Source: Agarophyton chilense (Eukaryota; Rhodophyta; Florideophyceae; Gracilariales; Gracilariaceae). From it: a stretch of 64,000 nt of DNA. The stretch lies in assembly GCA_030374765.1 (NCBI GenBank), contig JARGXX010000071.1:2356001-2420000 (forward strand), given 5' to 3'. Made by a program: the position numbers and the translations under genes. Positions 30,810 through 41,276 of this stretch are shown in pieces. The notes under the pieces are model-generated. The model ran no database searches and was not told the DNA's origin. It worked only from the letters and a program-made list of their open reading frames with translations. Position 1 is the stretch's first letter. Every line of letters begins with the position of its first letter.

Positions 30810-31574
30810 TAAGAGCTGTAGAAGGATAACATACTACAAACACACGCACACACCACATCTAACTATTCCGAGGCTGCCAGCACCCACAAGATATCTACGC
30901 TTAGCTCCAAAGAGACAGAGTTCCTTGGTGCACTGTTCCATTGCATCCGTAGCTAGCTGACAGTGATGAAGATTGGGTAATCATCATGGCGTCGTGATCT
31001 GGAAAAGGGCAATTACAAACACGCCATGGCATAAGTACAGAGCTATTTCGCTCATGAGTTGTGCGGTATTCATAGCAACCTGTTTTTCTTTCTTGTGCAT
31101 GTCTTCTTAATACGAAGGTATACAGCGTGTATCGTAGTAAGTCAAAAGGCCAAGATCTTTCGTGTGTGATGTCTAATCGAGTGTGCGACATGTAAGGTTT
31201 ATGTTTGTCTCTGCGGCAGCAGCGTTTTACGCCAGGTGATGTTGCCAACAATTGTTGACAACAGGACATCAAAAATAAATCTGTACCCCATTCAAAGATC
31301 GTGCCACATTTGCAAACCAAGGTTTTCCTAAAAGCCAGAAACATAGGAGGGTAACAAAATGCGCTATAAAGAAAGACAGCAGTAAAAACAAAGTGCAGAA
31401 AGGGAACCGGTCGTGAAGACATCATCCTACGAAAATGTGCGCACACTGTATGCACACCACAGCAAGGACTTGAAGTACCTGGGAATGTGGGTTGATATTT
31501 CCAATTGTTTGTTCAAATAACGCTGTATGAGTTGTGAGACACCATCCTGTCTTCTTTTTCAATAGTTTTGTTGA
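30810..31574. other. Convergent 3' intergenic region
   Basis: Lies between the 3' ends of the EH-domain and transporter genes. A 184-codon minus-strand frame (30901-31455) is open, but its product is Cys/Arg/His-rich without any domain, signal or codon pattern like its neighbours. I do not call it. Confidence 0.45.
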
Positions 31575-32705
31575 TCATGCAGTTTGAGCGGTGACTGAAT
31601 GATAGTCAGTTTGTTGAGCTACAGGATTAGCATTGGCAGATGAGGTAGCAGTCAAAAATTCTTTCAGTGACACCGTAACAGCCGCCAAAAGAATCATAAA
31701 CACCCCGCCGAGCATTAGCAAAGAAGGGCTTTCACCAAGAAAAAGAAGTCCGTATGCGTACGAAAAAGGTATGGTCAGGCTTCTTACCAACAACGCAGGC
31801 CCCGCTCGACAATACTGCAAACCTTTACTCAGAGACGATTGAGCAATATATCCACAGAAACCAGCGATTACGTTTACGAACAAGCCAGGATGATTGTTGA
31901 ATATGTTATGAAATTCGTGATGTCGAGAGAAAATGATGGATGTGACAAATGTGCATATTGTCAGTGAACATACATTAATCATGAAGTTTACATCGTGACC
32001 CAAGGAACGAGTTATGACACTGACGGAAGATGAAAAGAAAGCGGCCATTAAAGCAACAAGGACACCCAAAGTGCTCTGCTGAGTGCCTTGCGAATGTGGG
32101 GACGACGAAGACAAGAAAGAAGGCTGGGAAACAAATAAAACACCGGTGGAAGACATGATTAACGAAATGACATCAAGCATTTGAATGGATTCGCCTAACA
32201 GCAAAGCAGCCATAACCATGGTAATAGCCGGACAGGTAAGTAAAATAGTGACAGCATTTCCAATAGAGATAAGCGACAGAGCAATAATTTGACACAAAAG
32301 ACTCAGGGTTCCAGTAAGCCCTCTTAGAAGAATCAAGCACCACTGCGAACGACTCAAGCGCCCGACACAGACTTGATAATCAACAAATTTGAAAAGGTAG
32401 CTAAAGGCCAAGCTGCCCTCGATAATAGAACGTATCAAAAGTGTGGAAAAAACCGGAAAATTGTAACGTGTAGAACCAAATCTCACGAAGAAGGACAGTG
32501 TGGCATGCGCAATGGCGGACACACACATGATGCAATAGCCATAGAGCTCAGGATTGCGGGATAAGACGGCACGAAGACGAGCGGGTAGCGAGTGGCGAGG
32601 AGGGGGATGATTTGACGTGAGCGCAATGCTGCGATAGTCTGGCGGCAGGGGACGCGGGCCGCTTGGTACGGCTTCGCGGCGGAAGGAGCTCTTCATCACG
32701 ACCAC
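31575..32705 (-). CDS. EamA-type transporter of the drug/metabolite superfamily (SLC35G-like)
   Basis: A 376-residue integral membrane protein with about ten hydrophobic helices in two repeats, as in EamA/DMT carriers. The first repeat includes LLRGLTGTLSLLCQIIALSLISIGNAVTILLTCPAIT, a pattern shared with SLC35G proteins. The helix-ending LLLGESIQMLDVISLIMSSTGVLFV repeats as LLFLGESPSLLMLGGVFMILLAAVTV in the second half. This internal GES...GGxxI repeat is the family hallmark. The N-terminal 45 residues are basic and Pro-rich and face the cytosol. The substrate cannot be told from sequence; SLC35G proteins are poorly characterised. A Ser-rich tail follows the last helix. Confidence 0.85.
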   Translation of the reverse strand: MVVMKSSFRREAVPSGPRPLPPDYRSIALTSNHPPPRHSLPARLRAVLSRNPELYGYCIMCVSAIAHATLSFFVRFGSTRYNFPVFSTLLIRSIIEGSLAFSYLFKFVDYQVCVGRLSRSQWCLILLRGLTGTLSLLCQIIALSLISIGNAVTILLTCPAITMVMAALLLGESIQMLDVISLIMSSTGVLFVSQPSFLSSSSPHSQGTQQSTLGVLVALMAAFFSSSVSVITRSLGHDVNFMINVCSLTICTFVTSIIFSRHHEFHNIFNNHPGLFVNVIAGFCGYIAQSSLSKGLQYCRAGPALLVRSLTIPFSYAYGLLFLGESPSLLMLGGVFMILLAAVTVSLKEFLTATSSANANPVAQQTDYHSVTAQTA

Positions 32706-32947
32706 CAGGATGAAGATGAGCCGCGCGCCACGGGGGGTGTGTACTTCCAGCTGGTAAGCTTTACGCGTTTGAGTCAGCGGCAGCCTTTAAGATTATCTCC
32801 CGGGGTCACAATGGGCGAGCGATGCGCGCCGCGCACGTGCGGCCACGGCGCATCACGCCGTCACGGCGCGAGTGACAGTGACACTGGCCCCCATGCACAG
32901 CTCCACAAAGCTTTGAGCTGAGATCCGTCGCCGCACACCACGCCGCC

Positions 32948-34258
32948 ATGGCGCCAAACGGCACGCACCTCCGCACCCCGCTCATCACGATGCCCTTCTC
33001 CCTCCCGCGTCGTTCTCTGCCATCAACCTTCCTCCCCTACCCACCACTGCTGCTGCAACCCTCCCGCAATCGCAACACTTTTCTACTGCACCGTCTTCGC
33101 GCTTGTGCGGCCGTGCCGCGCTCGCGAACGCTCGCTGAGGAGATACAGCAAGCCACTGAAGAGCGTCGTCGATTTCGCATCGACAAAAGCAAACTAACGC
33201 AGGCAGAGAAGCGTGAAATCAGACTGCGTTCAAAGTCCATTCCACTGGTTGCTGACCACGATCCGCTCGACATTGTTTTCGAGGATGATTCCTTTTTGGT
33301 GCTCAACAAGCCTTCTTATGTCAAGATGCATCCCAGCCACCGCTTTGAGGGCGGTTCCCTGCTTAATCGTGCTATTGGCTACTTGGGATATCCGCCACGA
33401 ATTCTGCATCGATTAGATATGGTACGTTTGAACCAACAGCACAAATGGCGCATTCTCGCTTTCTATTAACAATCGTCCCATACTATTTACGCGAAGCATA
33501 CCACAGGCGTTGTAAGTTATAGAGCTAATCATGACAATACCTTAACCCAGAAACACCTTGCAAAACTAACCACCATGCCCTGCAGGTGATAATGGCAAAG
33601 GAGAAACAAGTCTGCCATCCAATAATGCAACAATTCATGAATGGCCATGTAATCAAGCACTACCTCTGTCTAGTAGACGGCTACCAAAATCAACCAAAAA
33701 CCACGTCATTCACCGTAGACGCTCCAATACAGCGTTCAGGCGTCTCTTACATTAGACAAGTAGGAGACTCAAATCCCGATGCCAAACCTGCGAAAACAGT
33801 ATACACAATTCTTGACAAGTCGCAAACAAAACAGGTCATGTTGCTTCAAGCCACACCTCACACAGGTAGAACACATCAAATCCGCGTCCATGCTGCCAGT
33901 GAGTCGTTGCCAATAATTGGCGATAATCTGTACAACGCAAAAGAGTACGTTCACAAACACTTTCAATGCGCATTCGTTTTCATTTCAAAATCTCACAACA
34001 TCCGCCATCCTTTTTCCTTCTCCCACATCGCGTAGACAAGCGATGTATGCTACATACGATGAAATCAATGCTGCGGCTCGTGATGAAACACTAGTGAGGT
34101 TCGCCGATAATAATCCGCTTCGAAAAGGGCTCAAACTGCACGCGTGGAACATATCCCTTGTCAATCCTTTAACAAATGAGCGCATATCGTTTTCAGCACC
34201 GCCGCCATCGCACATGAACAATCTCATTGAATGGTGTGGCATGAGCCTACCGAGATGA
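32948..34258 (+). CDS. RluA-family pseudouridine synthase, four exons with a 15-nt microexon
   Basis: Converts uridine to pseudouridine in RNA. Exons: 32948-33421, 33497-33511, 33586-33944 and 34036-34258; 1071 nt, 356 residues. Introns are 75, 74 and 91 bp, with donors GTACGT, GTAAGT and GTACGT. Exon 1 ends with the catalytic HRLD motif (ILHRLDM). The 15-nt exon adds HTTGV and exon 3 begins VIMAKEK. Together they restore the HRLDxxTSGVxxxAK block of the family, which is otherwise broken. Exon 3 carries the ATPHTGRTHQIRVH motif and ends at IIGDNLYNAKE. Exon 4 carries LHAWNISLVNP and FSAPPP. The first 50 residues are basic and Ser/Pro/Leu-rich, like an organelle leader. A later ATG at 32990 is possible. 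Confidence 0.9.
33497..33511 (+). other. Microexon of the RluA-type gene
   Basis: Fifteen bases, phase 0 on both sides, preceded by gcgaag and followed by GTAAGT. They supply five residues next to the catalytic aspartate motif. Without this exon the conserved TSG-V part of the motif is missing, which is the argument for it. Confidence 0.75.
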
Positions 34259-34993
34259 TGCACATTTGCTCTCGCTGGAAAATTGTTATTACGACTGTGT
34301 CGTAACCGCGGCGACTTTACCTTTCTTTCACATGGAACGGATTGGAATCTATGTGGTGTAGATTTTTGGGTGGGCTTTCCATCTGGGATTTTGTGAGAAA
34401 GTAACACGATGGATCGATAAACAAGCAGGTTAGGAGTGCGACCCTTGTCCAGCGTTGGGAAAGAAACAATTGATATGTTTTGACTAGTTGAAATGGCGGA
34501 TTGAGCATTTTTGAAAAAGCCATAGCCCAGATTAGAACAAGGCAAGCTACTGATGCAAGTGGCTACAGTTTCAGTTCCATGAACGAAGAGCTTCGAAGTT
34601 GGATGCATTTCTTGTTCGAGAAAGAGAACTGTATCTTTCGTCATGGTCAGAGAGACTGGCGAAGACGAATAGGCTGCCGTGTGTCGTATGGAATACCATT
34701 TGCAATATTTTGGAAAGCTGTAAGTACGAATCCACGGACATACAGAGTGGTACGGTTCTTGCAATACTGTAGAAGCATTTACCTACCATACGCCCTTTAC
34801 CATCGCACTTTGATATATGTTTGTTTACGACATGCAATGTCAAACATTCAGAGAGGACTTTCTGGAATGAAATTGGCGCAAGGATACACGAGTATGTCCA
34901 CAACATTTTTTATCAAGAGATGTAGCTGAAATTGATCCCATTGTCAAAGGAATAAAGACAAGCTAAAGCGAAACGTGCCCCATGGCATTGATA
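34259..34993. other. Convergent 3' intergenic region
   Basis: Lies between the 3' ends of the pseudouridine synthase and the Pro-rich secreted protein gene. Frames up to 259 codons on the minus strand partly overlie the antisense of exon 4 and look like chance. No gene seen. Confidence 0.45.
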
Positions 34994-35647
34994 TTAATCC
35001 GAGTCGGAACTGCAGTCGCTGTCGCTGCTACCACCTCCGTCGCTATCGCTGCCACTGCCTCTGCGGCACCTCCTCCTCCTCCTCCTCGGAGCTTGGACGA
35101 CTGTCGGGCGGCGCTCCGGCACAAGCACCGGCCTCGGAACAAATCGTGGGAAGAACGGCTGCGGTTGCGGCGCCAAAGGCTGCGGCGGCAGAACCGGGCG
35201 TGGGGCAGGGACCTGAGGTAACGGACGAGGGGCAACTGGTGCAGGGCGCGGCGCGGGCGGCCTCGGGCGCGGTGCTGGCGGAGCGGGGCGCGGTGCGACT
35301 GGTACAGGAAGCGGAGCGAACGGCACAGCACCCGGGAACTGACCAACGCCGTATGGGTAATACCCGTATCCGTAGGACACTGGCACCGGTACGAACGGAG
35401 CAGGACCACGAGCGAAACCGAAACCTGGTCCACCACGACGACGACCATTATAATAGCCGCCGCCGCCGCCTCGACCATGCCCGTGGTTACCAGTGCGAGT
35501 ACTAGGCAGTAGATCGGCCTTCGTCTTCTTCAATCCATTCGACTCCGACTTTGACAAACCGTTTCCCTTCTTCTCGATGACAACGCTGGCCAGTGCAGAG
35601 TAACACAACAAAGCTGCGCACAGAAGAATAAAAATGGAGCCTTTCAT
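34994..35647 (-). CDS. Secreted Pro/Arg-rich extracellular-matrix-like protein
   Basis: A 217-residue protein with a clear signal peptide (KGSIFILLCAALLCYSALAS). It then has a Gly/Arg/Tyr segment near residues 55-75 and a long Pro/Ala/Arg/Val region at about 80-185, made of irregular APRP and PRPxPP units. The end is a polybasic block (RRRRRRCRR) followed by an acidic Gly/Ser/Asp tail with one Cys. The composition resembles cell-wall or mucilage structural proteins; function is inferred only from that. The basic-then-acidic end with two cysteines could allow ionic or disulfide cross-linking. No close family is recognised. It may be an easily diverging lineage-specific gene. Confidence 0.75.
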   Translation of the reverse strand: MKGSIFILLCAALLCYSALASVVIEKKGNGLSKSESNGLKKTKADLLPSTRTGNHGHGRGGGGGYYNGRRRGGPGFGFARGPAPFVPVPVSYGYGYYPYGVGQFPGAVPFAPLPVPVAPRPAPPAPRPRPPAPRPAPVAPRPLPQVPAPRPVLPPQPLAPQPQPFFPRFVPRPVLVPERRPTVVQAPRRRRRRCRRGSGSDSDGGGSSDSDCSSDSD

Positions 35648-37014
35648 GGTAGTCTGATGCTTGTGCGTCTGAAAGATGTGGGAAGTGTGGAGGAAAGAAG
35701 ATGAGCTGTTGGGGAGAATTGCATCTTAAATAGTCTTTGTGATGATGAAGATTTCACTTCTTTCTTCGGGAGATTGTCAACTGCGACTTGTAGTAAGCCA
35801 TTAGTTTAGCTGTTTACAAGAGAATATCTCGAAGTGTTGTTCGCCTTAATTATATGAATTGAGGTGTAGTCTTGGTAACCCCTCAACTGTTAGCAATCTC
35901 ATGAGCTTCCATGAGCTGAAGCATTAAGAAAGGCACAAAAAACGCAGGAGGGTGGGTCGCAGCATGATCCAGTATTGAGGGTTCCTTGATACAGCAGGGC
36001 ACATGTTCCTTCCATTAATGGCCTCAATGTTACTCCTTTGTGTCGGAGAAACGCTGCGGGGGTAGCAAGCCTAGCTTTTCATCGAGTCATTGTCAATGCT
36101 TAGTGTCGCCATGATAGAATGTAGCCCTATAATTCATTAGCGGTATCTCTGAATTGCTCTTGCCAGACAAAACGATCTGTCTACTTATGATATATGCTCA
36201 TTCCTGTCGCAGATTTTTCTTATTTTTCGTCATAATTTCAGGTGTTCTGAGTGCGTTTCGTTTTGTGATGGACGCTTACAGCTCGGTTTGTGAGCGCAAA
36301 GAATGGAATTGTCTTTCGCCAGTTCAAGTCAGGAATTCAATGATCTCGCGCAAAACTTGAATACAGGTTCAACTACGGTAACTCTAAATATAGGGAGGCT
36401 ATAAACTGTCGTAAGCTTATTTGGGTTTTTGGAAATGTTCACACGAGAACTGCCATTCAGGTTTTCTACACCTTCCCTCGCAAGGATAGCTGCTGGCTCG
36501 CGAAATCGATATCTTTCCATCTTCATCAGTAAGGAAAGAACTACGAAAAAGGGTCCAACAAGGCTTTACTGCTCCCTTCCGATATCTTCGTCTAACATAC
36601 TACCGTACAACAGAAGAAAAAAGAACAACCATAACGACGCGATAGAAGAAAAAGTGCTTCAACAACTTTCTCTGCGTTGCTTTTAAAGTAATTCGAAAAA
36701 GGCCGAAACATAAAGTGATCTCTTATGATGCCAATCCTCTTCTGGGACCAGTGGCTAAAACACCATAATCGTACATGAAACCAATACTGCATTCGATGGC
36801 TCCTCGCCACCGAAACTTTGGATAATTCCAAGCATGTACTTCTTCCCAGATTCCTTGGGTTACCGCGTCCTGCACTCTTCTCCAGTTGAAGGTGCTTCAA
36901 TGGAATCATATCAAAGGCATACTACTCAGTACCCTCTTTATCCATCGTTTACTCTTTTCGCATGTTCGCCCAAGAACGCGATGTTTCAATGATGGAAAAA
37001 TCTGTGTCTGTGCT
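35648..37014. other. Gene-free intergenic region
   Basis: About 1.37 kb upstream of the secreted Pro-rich gene and downstream of the third glycosyltransferase. Only short unsupported frames; no repeats noticed. Confidence 0.5.
35724..35733 (-). promoter_or_regulatory. TATA-like box upstream of the secreted Pro-rich gene
   Basis: On the minus strand an AT-rich ctatttaag lies about 80 bases before the ATG at 35647. This is plausible spacing for a TATA element in a highly expressed secreted-protein gene. Seen by eye only. Confidence 0.3.
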
Positions 37015-38676
37015 CTATGTCGCGTTCGACAAAGGAGGATACAGCTTCCACATTCCGATGCTTTTCGCAGCACGGGTTTGTAGTCTGTCTGATGTTCTGC
37101 TTCTCGTAGAACGCTTGTAAATGGAATCTTCGAAGGTTCCAGGCACTTCTTTGATCCAGCCTTCTTCGTGCGGGATTATCATCATTGGCATGTGTAGCTT
37201 TTGCACCAAAAGGCCGAACCAAACGTCGGCCATGTTCGGCTCTTGGAAGGTACTGTCGATGTCGATATGACCAACATCTTGAGGACGGTACATCATGGTG
37301 CCCGTGCCAATGATGTGGACGTTTTTTGGTTGGCGAACTTTTTCGACGGCCATGAAAACGCGACGGGAGCCATAGTATCCCTTGCTTTTCTCGCCCTTCG
37401 ACGGAGTAAGATGTTCTTGTATAATGCGAATGCCGTGCACACCGACGACCACGGGCGAAGAAAAGGAGTGCCAAAATTGTAGGAGCGATTTAACATAATC
37501 GGGTGGATAAATGATGTCGTCATCAGCCGTGAGATGGAAGTCAGTTTGGATGTGATTGCACCAGAAGAACTTTCCAATGTCCCCGATATCGCCTCGCGAA
37601 GAGTTGTGTTGACTGCGCATGACGGTAATGTACGGCGCGTAGAGGTAAGATGGAACTGAGTCGTAACCATTAAGGTACACGTTGAGTCGATCTACTTGAG
37701 GGGACAACGAATGTACGGCTGAATGAAGCGCTGTTTCGCGAGTCCATACTGACGCTATGGATGCGGTGACGGTGGCAGCGTCGGTCAAATGCTGGCGGTA
37801 GACTTGATTACCATCTGCAAAATACTTGGTAAGCAGAGCCGGGGCGTTGCTATCCCTAAATTGAGCGTTCATCTTGGATAGCGTGACGCCAATGTGAGCG
37901 ACAAATGATTGGCGTGTTTGATACATTCGGTATGCAGCGGAGTGAATAAGTTCGGATAGAGTGGCACCAACGCCTGATGAAATGGGTGGGTTCCTTATCC
38001 ATCGCTCGACGCCAATCGGCGGGAAGGACCAGTTTAAGAAGCGCAAAAAATGTTGAGTGCACATAAAGTTACCCGATTCAACCCAGCCGATTCGAGTGAT
38101 ATCGGCACCAATGTTGCGCGGTTTGAAGGCAGTCCACACCGCAACATTCTCGCGTGACTGCTCGACGTGAAGCATGAGTGTGAGCTTGCGCTGATGGTTA
38201 ATGGAGTGCCAAGCACGCGACACCCTTTGGAAGAAATTGGTGGCAAGACGATCGTCGTCAGGAAGAAAGATGTAGAAGGAGGAGGATATGGGGTGCAACA
38301 ACGCATGGGCCATGCGAACAAGATGCCAGTATCGACGACGCGCATGACGATAGTGGGACACATACAAGTTCCACGAATTGTTGGCTAGAAAGCTCTCGAC
38401 GTGGCGGAAGCGGTGGCGGGCGGTGCAGGGCGCGGAGCGATTGAGTTGAAGATGGTGCAAGGGTTGTGAGAGCGAGGAAGGCGGGTGGGGTTGAAAGACG
38501 TTGCGATGCGACGGGTGAAACACGCACGACAGAGAGTTATCATCGATGACATTGACGCCAAGTACAACGGACGCGCGCTGAGCCTCGCGCCTCAGGTCGA
38601 GAAGCAGGCACAAGAGCTGGCGCGGGCGGTCATACGAGTAGATGGTGACGAAGAAGTCATAGCGAAGCGGCAGCGG

Positions 38677-38707
<31 letters not shown>

Positions 38708-38952
38708 GGCGACGGCGGGGAAGCGACGGTAGAAACGGCGGCGGTAGCGCGAGTCGCGCGCAAGCGAAGCACAAACACACTACCAACAGTCAAGGCCAGC
38801 AGCGCCAGCAGCAAAGAAAGCGCGGCGGGACGACAGCAAGCGCGACGTCGCCGTTTGGCAGCGCGTGCAGCGTATGAGCCGCCACGCGCATCGAAGCGCG
38901 TCGCACCTGCACAGCGGTCGCGCGCGCGCGCGCGCAGTCCGTCGTCTGTCAT
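37015..38952 (-). CDS. Type II membrane glycosyltransferase with two DDD-type halves
   Basis: A 645-residue protein. An Arg/Ala-rich cytosolic tail of about 37 residues is followed by a membrane anchor near 38-60 (LSLLLALLALTVGSVFVLRL). A Ser-Pro repeat stem near residues 78-92 is coded by a GGCGAC hexamer array. The first lumenal half begins FFVTIYSYDRPRQL, has IDDNSLSC, and carries FLPDDDR near residue 232. The second half has a YLNGYDSVP strand and TADDDIIYPPDYV near residue 480, a typical GT-A metal site, then GTGTMMYR and MADVWFGL, which look like an acceptor-side loop. I recognise a GT-A fold but not the family number. The frame continues to 39537, but that part runs antisense through the next gene. 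The ATG at 38952 is therefore chosen. Confidence 0.8.
38678..38717 (+). repeat. GGCGAC hexanucleotide array in coding sequence
   Basis: About six copies of ggcgac with one ggtgac variant. Read on the minus strand they encode the alternating Ser-Pro stem of the glycosyltransferase. Confidence 0.8.
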
Positions 38953-39214
38953 GGCCAACGACCGCGTCGCAGGCTGTACGCGGCGCGTTTCGGTCTGCAG
39001 TCTTTTTGGGTGCACGTCACTGTTCACCAATGATTGGTTGTGCTCTCTGTCGCCGCGTCGGCGCCACGTGGCGCTCGCTATCCTTGGAAAGAGGGCTAAT
39101 CCGCGAGCGGTGCTGCCCGCGAGCTCAGCGCTGCCCATTGGCGTGTCATGTACCTCCGTACCTTTGTGTGTCTGTGCCTCGAGCGGCTTTACTTGTTGAG
39201 ACCACTGTTGCAGA

Positions 39215-40378
39215 ATGGCTCTTGCCTTTGTAAGCGCATCGGCCCCCATTGGCTTGTCAACCACTTCCTTCGCTGGCGCCCCACCAAAGCCACATTCGTC
39301 TCGTCCCACACGTGCGGCCACCCGGCGTGTGCTTCTGCGCGCTTCTGCTGCAGATGCACCCGTCGGCGTTGCTGTCATCGGCTGTGGCCGAATTGGACAG
39401 GTGCATGCCAGAACAATATCGCAGTTGAACTCAGCCTCCCTCATCGCAGTCGCTGATCCGTTTGAAAAGTTTGGTCGTAAGGTTGCCCAAGATTTCTCTA
39501 CCGAGTGGACCCCCAACTGGGAACACCTTCTGTCCAACGATGATGTTAACGGAATTGTGATCGGTTCCCCAACCCCGTTTCACGCCGAGCAGATCATCAA
39601 GAGTGCCGAAGCAGGCAAGGACATCTTTTGTGAAAAGCCCATTTCCAATGATCTTGCTACCATTGACAAGTGCCTCGCTGCCGTGGCTGCCAACGGCGTT
39701 CGTTTGCTTGTCGGCTTTCAACGCAGATTTGATTCCAATTTCATCAAAGTCAGGGAGCACGTATCCAGCGGTGCAATAGGACAGCTTCGTATGTTTCACA
39801 TCACCTCCAGAGATCCTGCCCCACCACCTGCCGAGTATCTGGCCAATTCGGGCGGAATCTTTTTGGACATGACTTCTCATGACTGGGATATGGCCAGATT
39901 TATCACCGGTGCCGAGATTGAATCCGTTTATGTCACGGCCACCGCTTTTGAGCAAGCTGCTAAAGAGGCCAATGACGTCGATACAGTCATCACCGTGTTG
40001 AAAATGTCTGATGGCAGCTTTGGAACCATTGACAATTCCAGAAGATGTTCGTACGGTTATGATCAACGCATCGAAGTATTTGGCAGCGAAGGCTGCATAA
40101 ACAGCAACAACAGGGCTCCTGACACCGTTGTTTTGAGTAATCAAAGTGGCCTTGCGGCTGGCTTACCATACTCTTTCTTCATGGATAGATACGCCGAGGC
40201 ATATTCTGGCGCAATGACTGCGTTTGTGCACATGATTAAGGAAGGAACCCCTGCTCCTTGCACTGGATCCGATGGGCGTGCGTCTATCGTCGCCGCTATG
40301 GCTGCTGCCAAGTCTCATGCTGAAGGTCGTGCTGTGCGGCTTGAAGAGTGTGACTTGATTTCAAACACCGTTTTATGA
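39215..40378 (+). CDS. Gfo/Idh/MocA oxidoreductase, inositol 2-dehydrogenase-like, plastid-type leader
   Basis: An NAD(P)-dependent sugar or polyol dehydrogenase of 387 residues. After a leader of about 48 residues rich in Ser/Ala/Pro/Arg (MALAFVSASAP start), the Rossmann motif VIGCGRIGQVHA appears. The family EKP motif follows in DIFCEKPIS (catalytic Lys), then LLVGFQRRFD, and DMTSHDWDMARFI with the catalytic Asp/His pair. The last block is close to bacterial IolG (DMTxHDxDMAR), which oxidises myo-inositol to scyllo-inosose. Substrate identity is inferred. The leader has few acids and ends near RRVLLRASAA, which suggests plastid targeting, an unusual place for this activity. The start lies 262 bases from the divergent glycosyltransferase start, so the promoter is shared. 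Confidence 0.85.
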   Translation: MALAFVSASAPIGLSTTSFAGAPPKPHSSRPTRAATRRVLLRASAADAPVGVAVIGCGRIGQVHARTISQLNSASLIAVADPFEKFGRKVAQDFSTEWTPNWEHLLSNDDVNGIVIGSPTPFHAEQIIKSAEAGKDIFCEKPISNDLATIDKCLAAVAANGVRLLVGFQRRFDSNFIKVREHVSSGAIGQLRMFHITSRDPAPPPAEYLANSGGIFLDMTSHDWDMARFITGAEIESVYVTATAFEQAAKEANDVDTVITVLKMSDGSFGTIDNSRRCSYGYDQRIEVFGSEGCINSNNRAPDTVVLSNQSGLAAGLPYSFFMDRYAEAYSGAMTAFVHMIKEGTPAPCTGSDGRASIVAAMAAAKSHAEGRAVRLEECDLISNTVL

Positions 40379-41276
40379 TGCAATTGCGTTTTTCTTTTTG
40401 TTGAATGGATTGTGAAGCTCTACCGTCGTTACGCCCTTCCATTCTGCGCTCTGCTTGAGGCCTTGTGTATCCGATATGAGCTGTAAACTACAACAAGACC
40501 GTTCCCACTTCGCACGTAGTTTTTTGTTTTGTTTTTTGGTTCACATCCGAGTTACGGATAGCTCTTTATACCTTTACATTTATTTCAAAGCCATGAAATA
40601 CCGTACATGGGTAGATGGTCAAAACTCGCATCTACGACCTTGTTTCAAGTGTATACTGTAGATGCAGTCAGAAAGATCACTCTCGCACAAATGAGTTCAT
40701 TCTTCGCTGCCTCTACAACCATTTTGTTCCATGTAAACCAGTATTTTGGGTCCAACCACAAGCGCCTTCACTCGCAAGACGTTTCTCCCAAGCCCGAAGG
40801 TAAGACCGATATCAACCGCGCCGCACATCTCTCGTGCTGATCAAACAAGCTTTGAGCGCATTTTGAAAGGGATGGCTGTAACGCTTTGTTCTTCTGCAAG
40901 ATCCCAAGCGGATGGTACATCTTTCCCGGACCATCCGTTGAACCTCGAGTTCAAACCAGAGTTCTGACAGGAACGAGCAAAATTGGGTTGTTTTGGGGGT
41001 TAATATGTCCTAACATTTGCGACATGTTTGCAAGAATCAGCATCTAATTGATATTTCGCGGGCTGTACTCTTGAGAGCATATCTATTTCTGTACTTGTGT
41101 TTTACGGATATGACGTTTACAGTACCAAAGGTTACATGTCAAAAGATCCTGCGACATTCGCACGCCACTTTATGTTCGCTTGCCATCTTGTAAGCACGAG
41201 CGCCTACCAAACGAGTCTCGGTGTTTTAGATTTTATTGTTTGCATAATTGCATTCGCTTCACACCACAAAACCCGA
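40379..41276. other. Convergent 3' intergenic region
   Basis: About 900 bases between the dehydrogenase-like gene and the secreted protein gene. Short frames only; nothing recognisable. Confidence 0.5.

Noticed and set aside
30901..31455. 184-codon minus-strand frame between convergent genes
   Set aside because: Long for chance but has odd Cys/Arg/His composition and no recognisable feature; lies in the 3' regions of two genes.
33985..34764. 259-codon minus-strand frame antisense to the pseudouridine synthase exon 4
   Set aside because: Partly the shadow of a real exon; no domain in the product.
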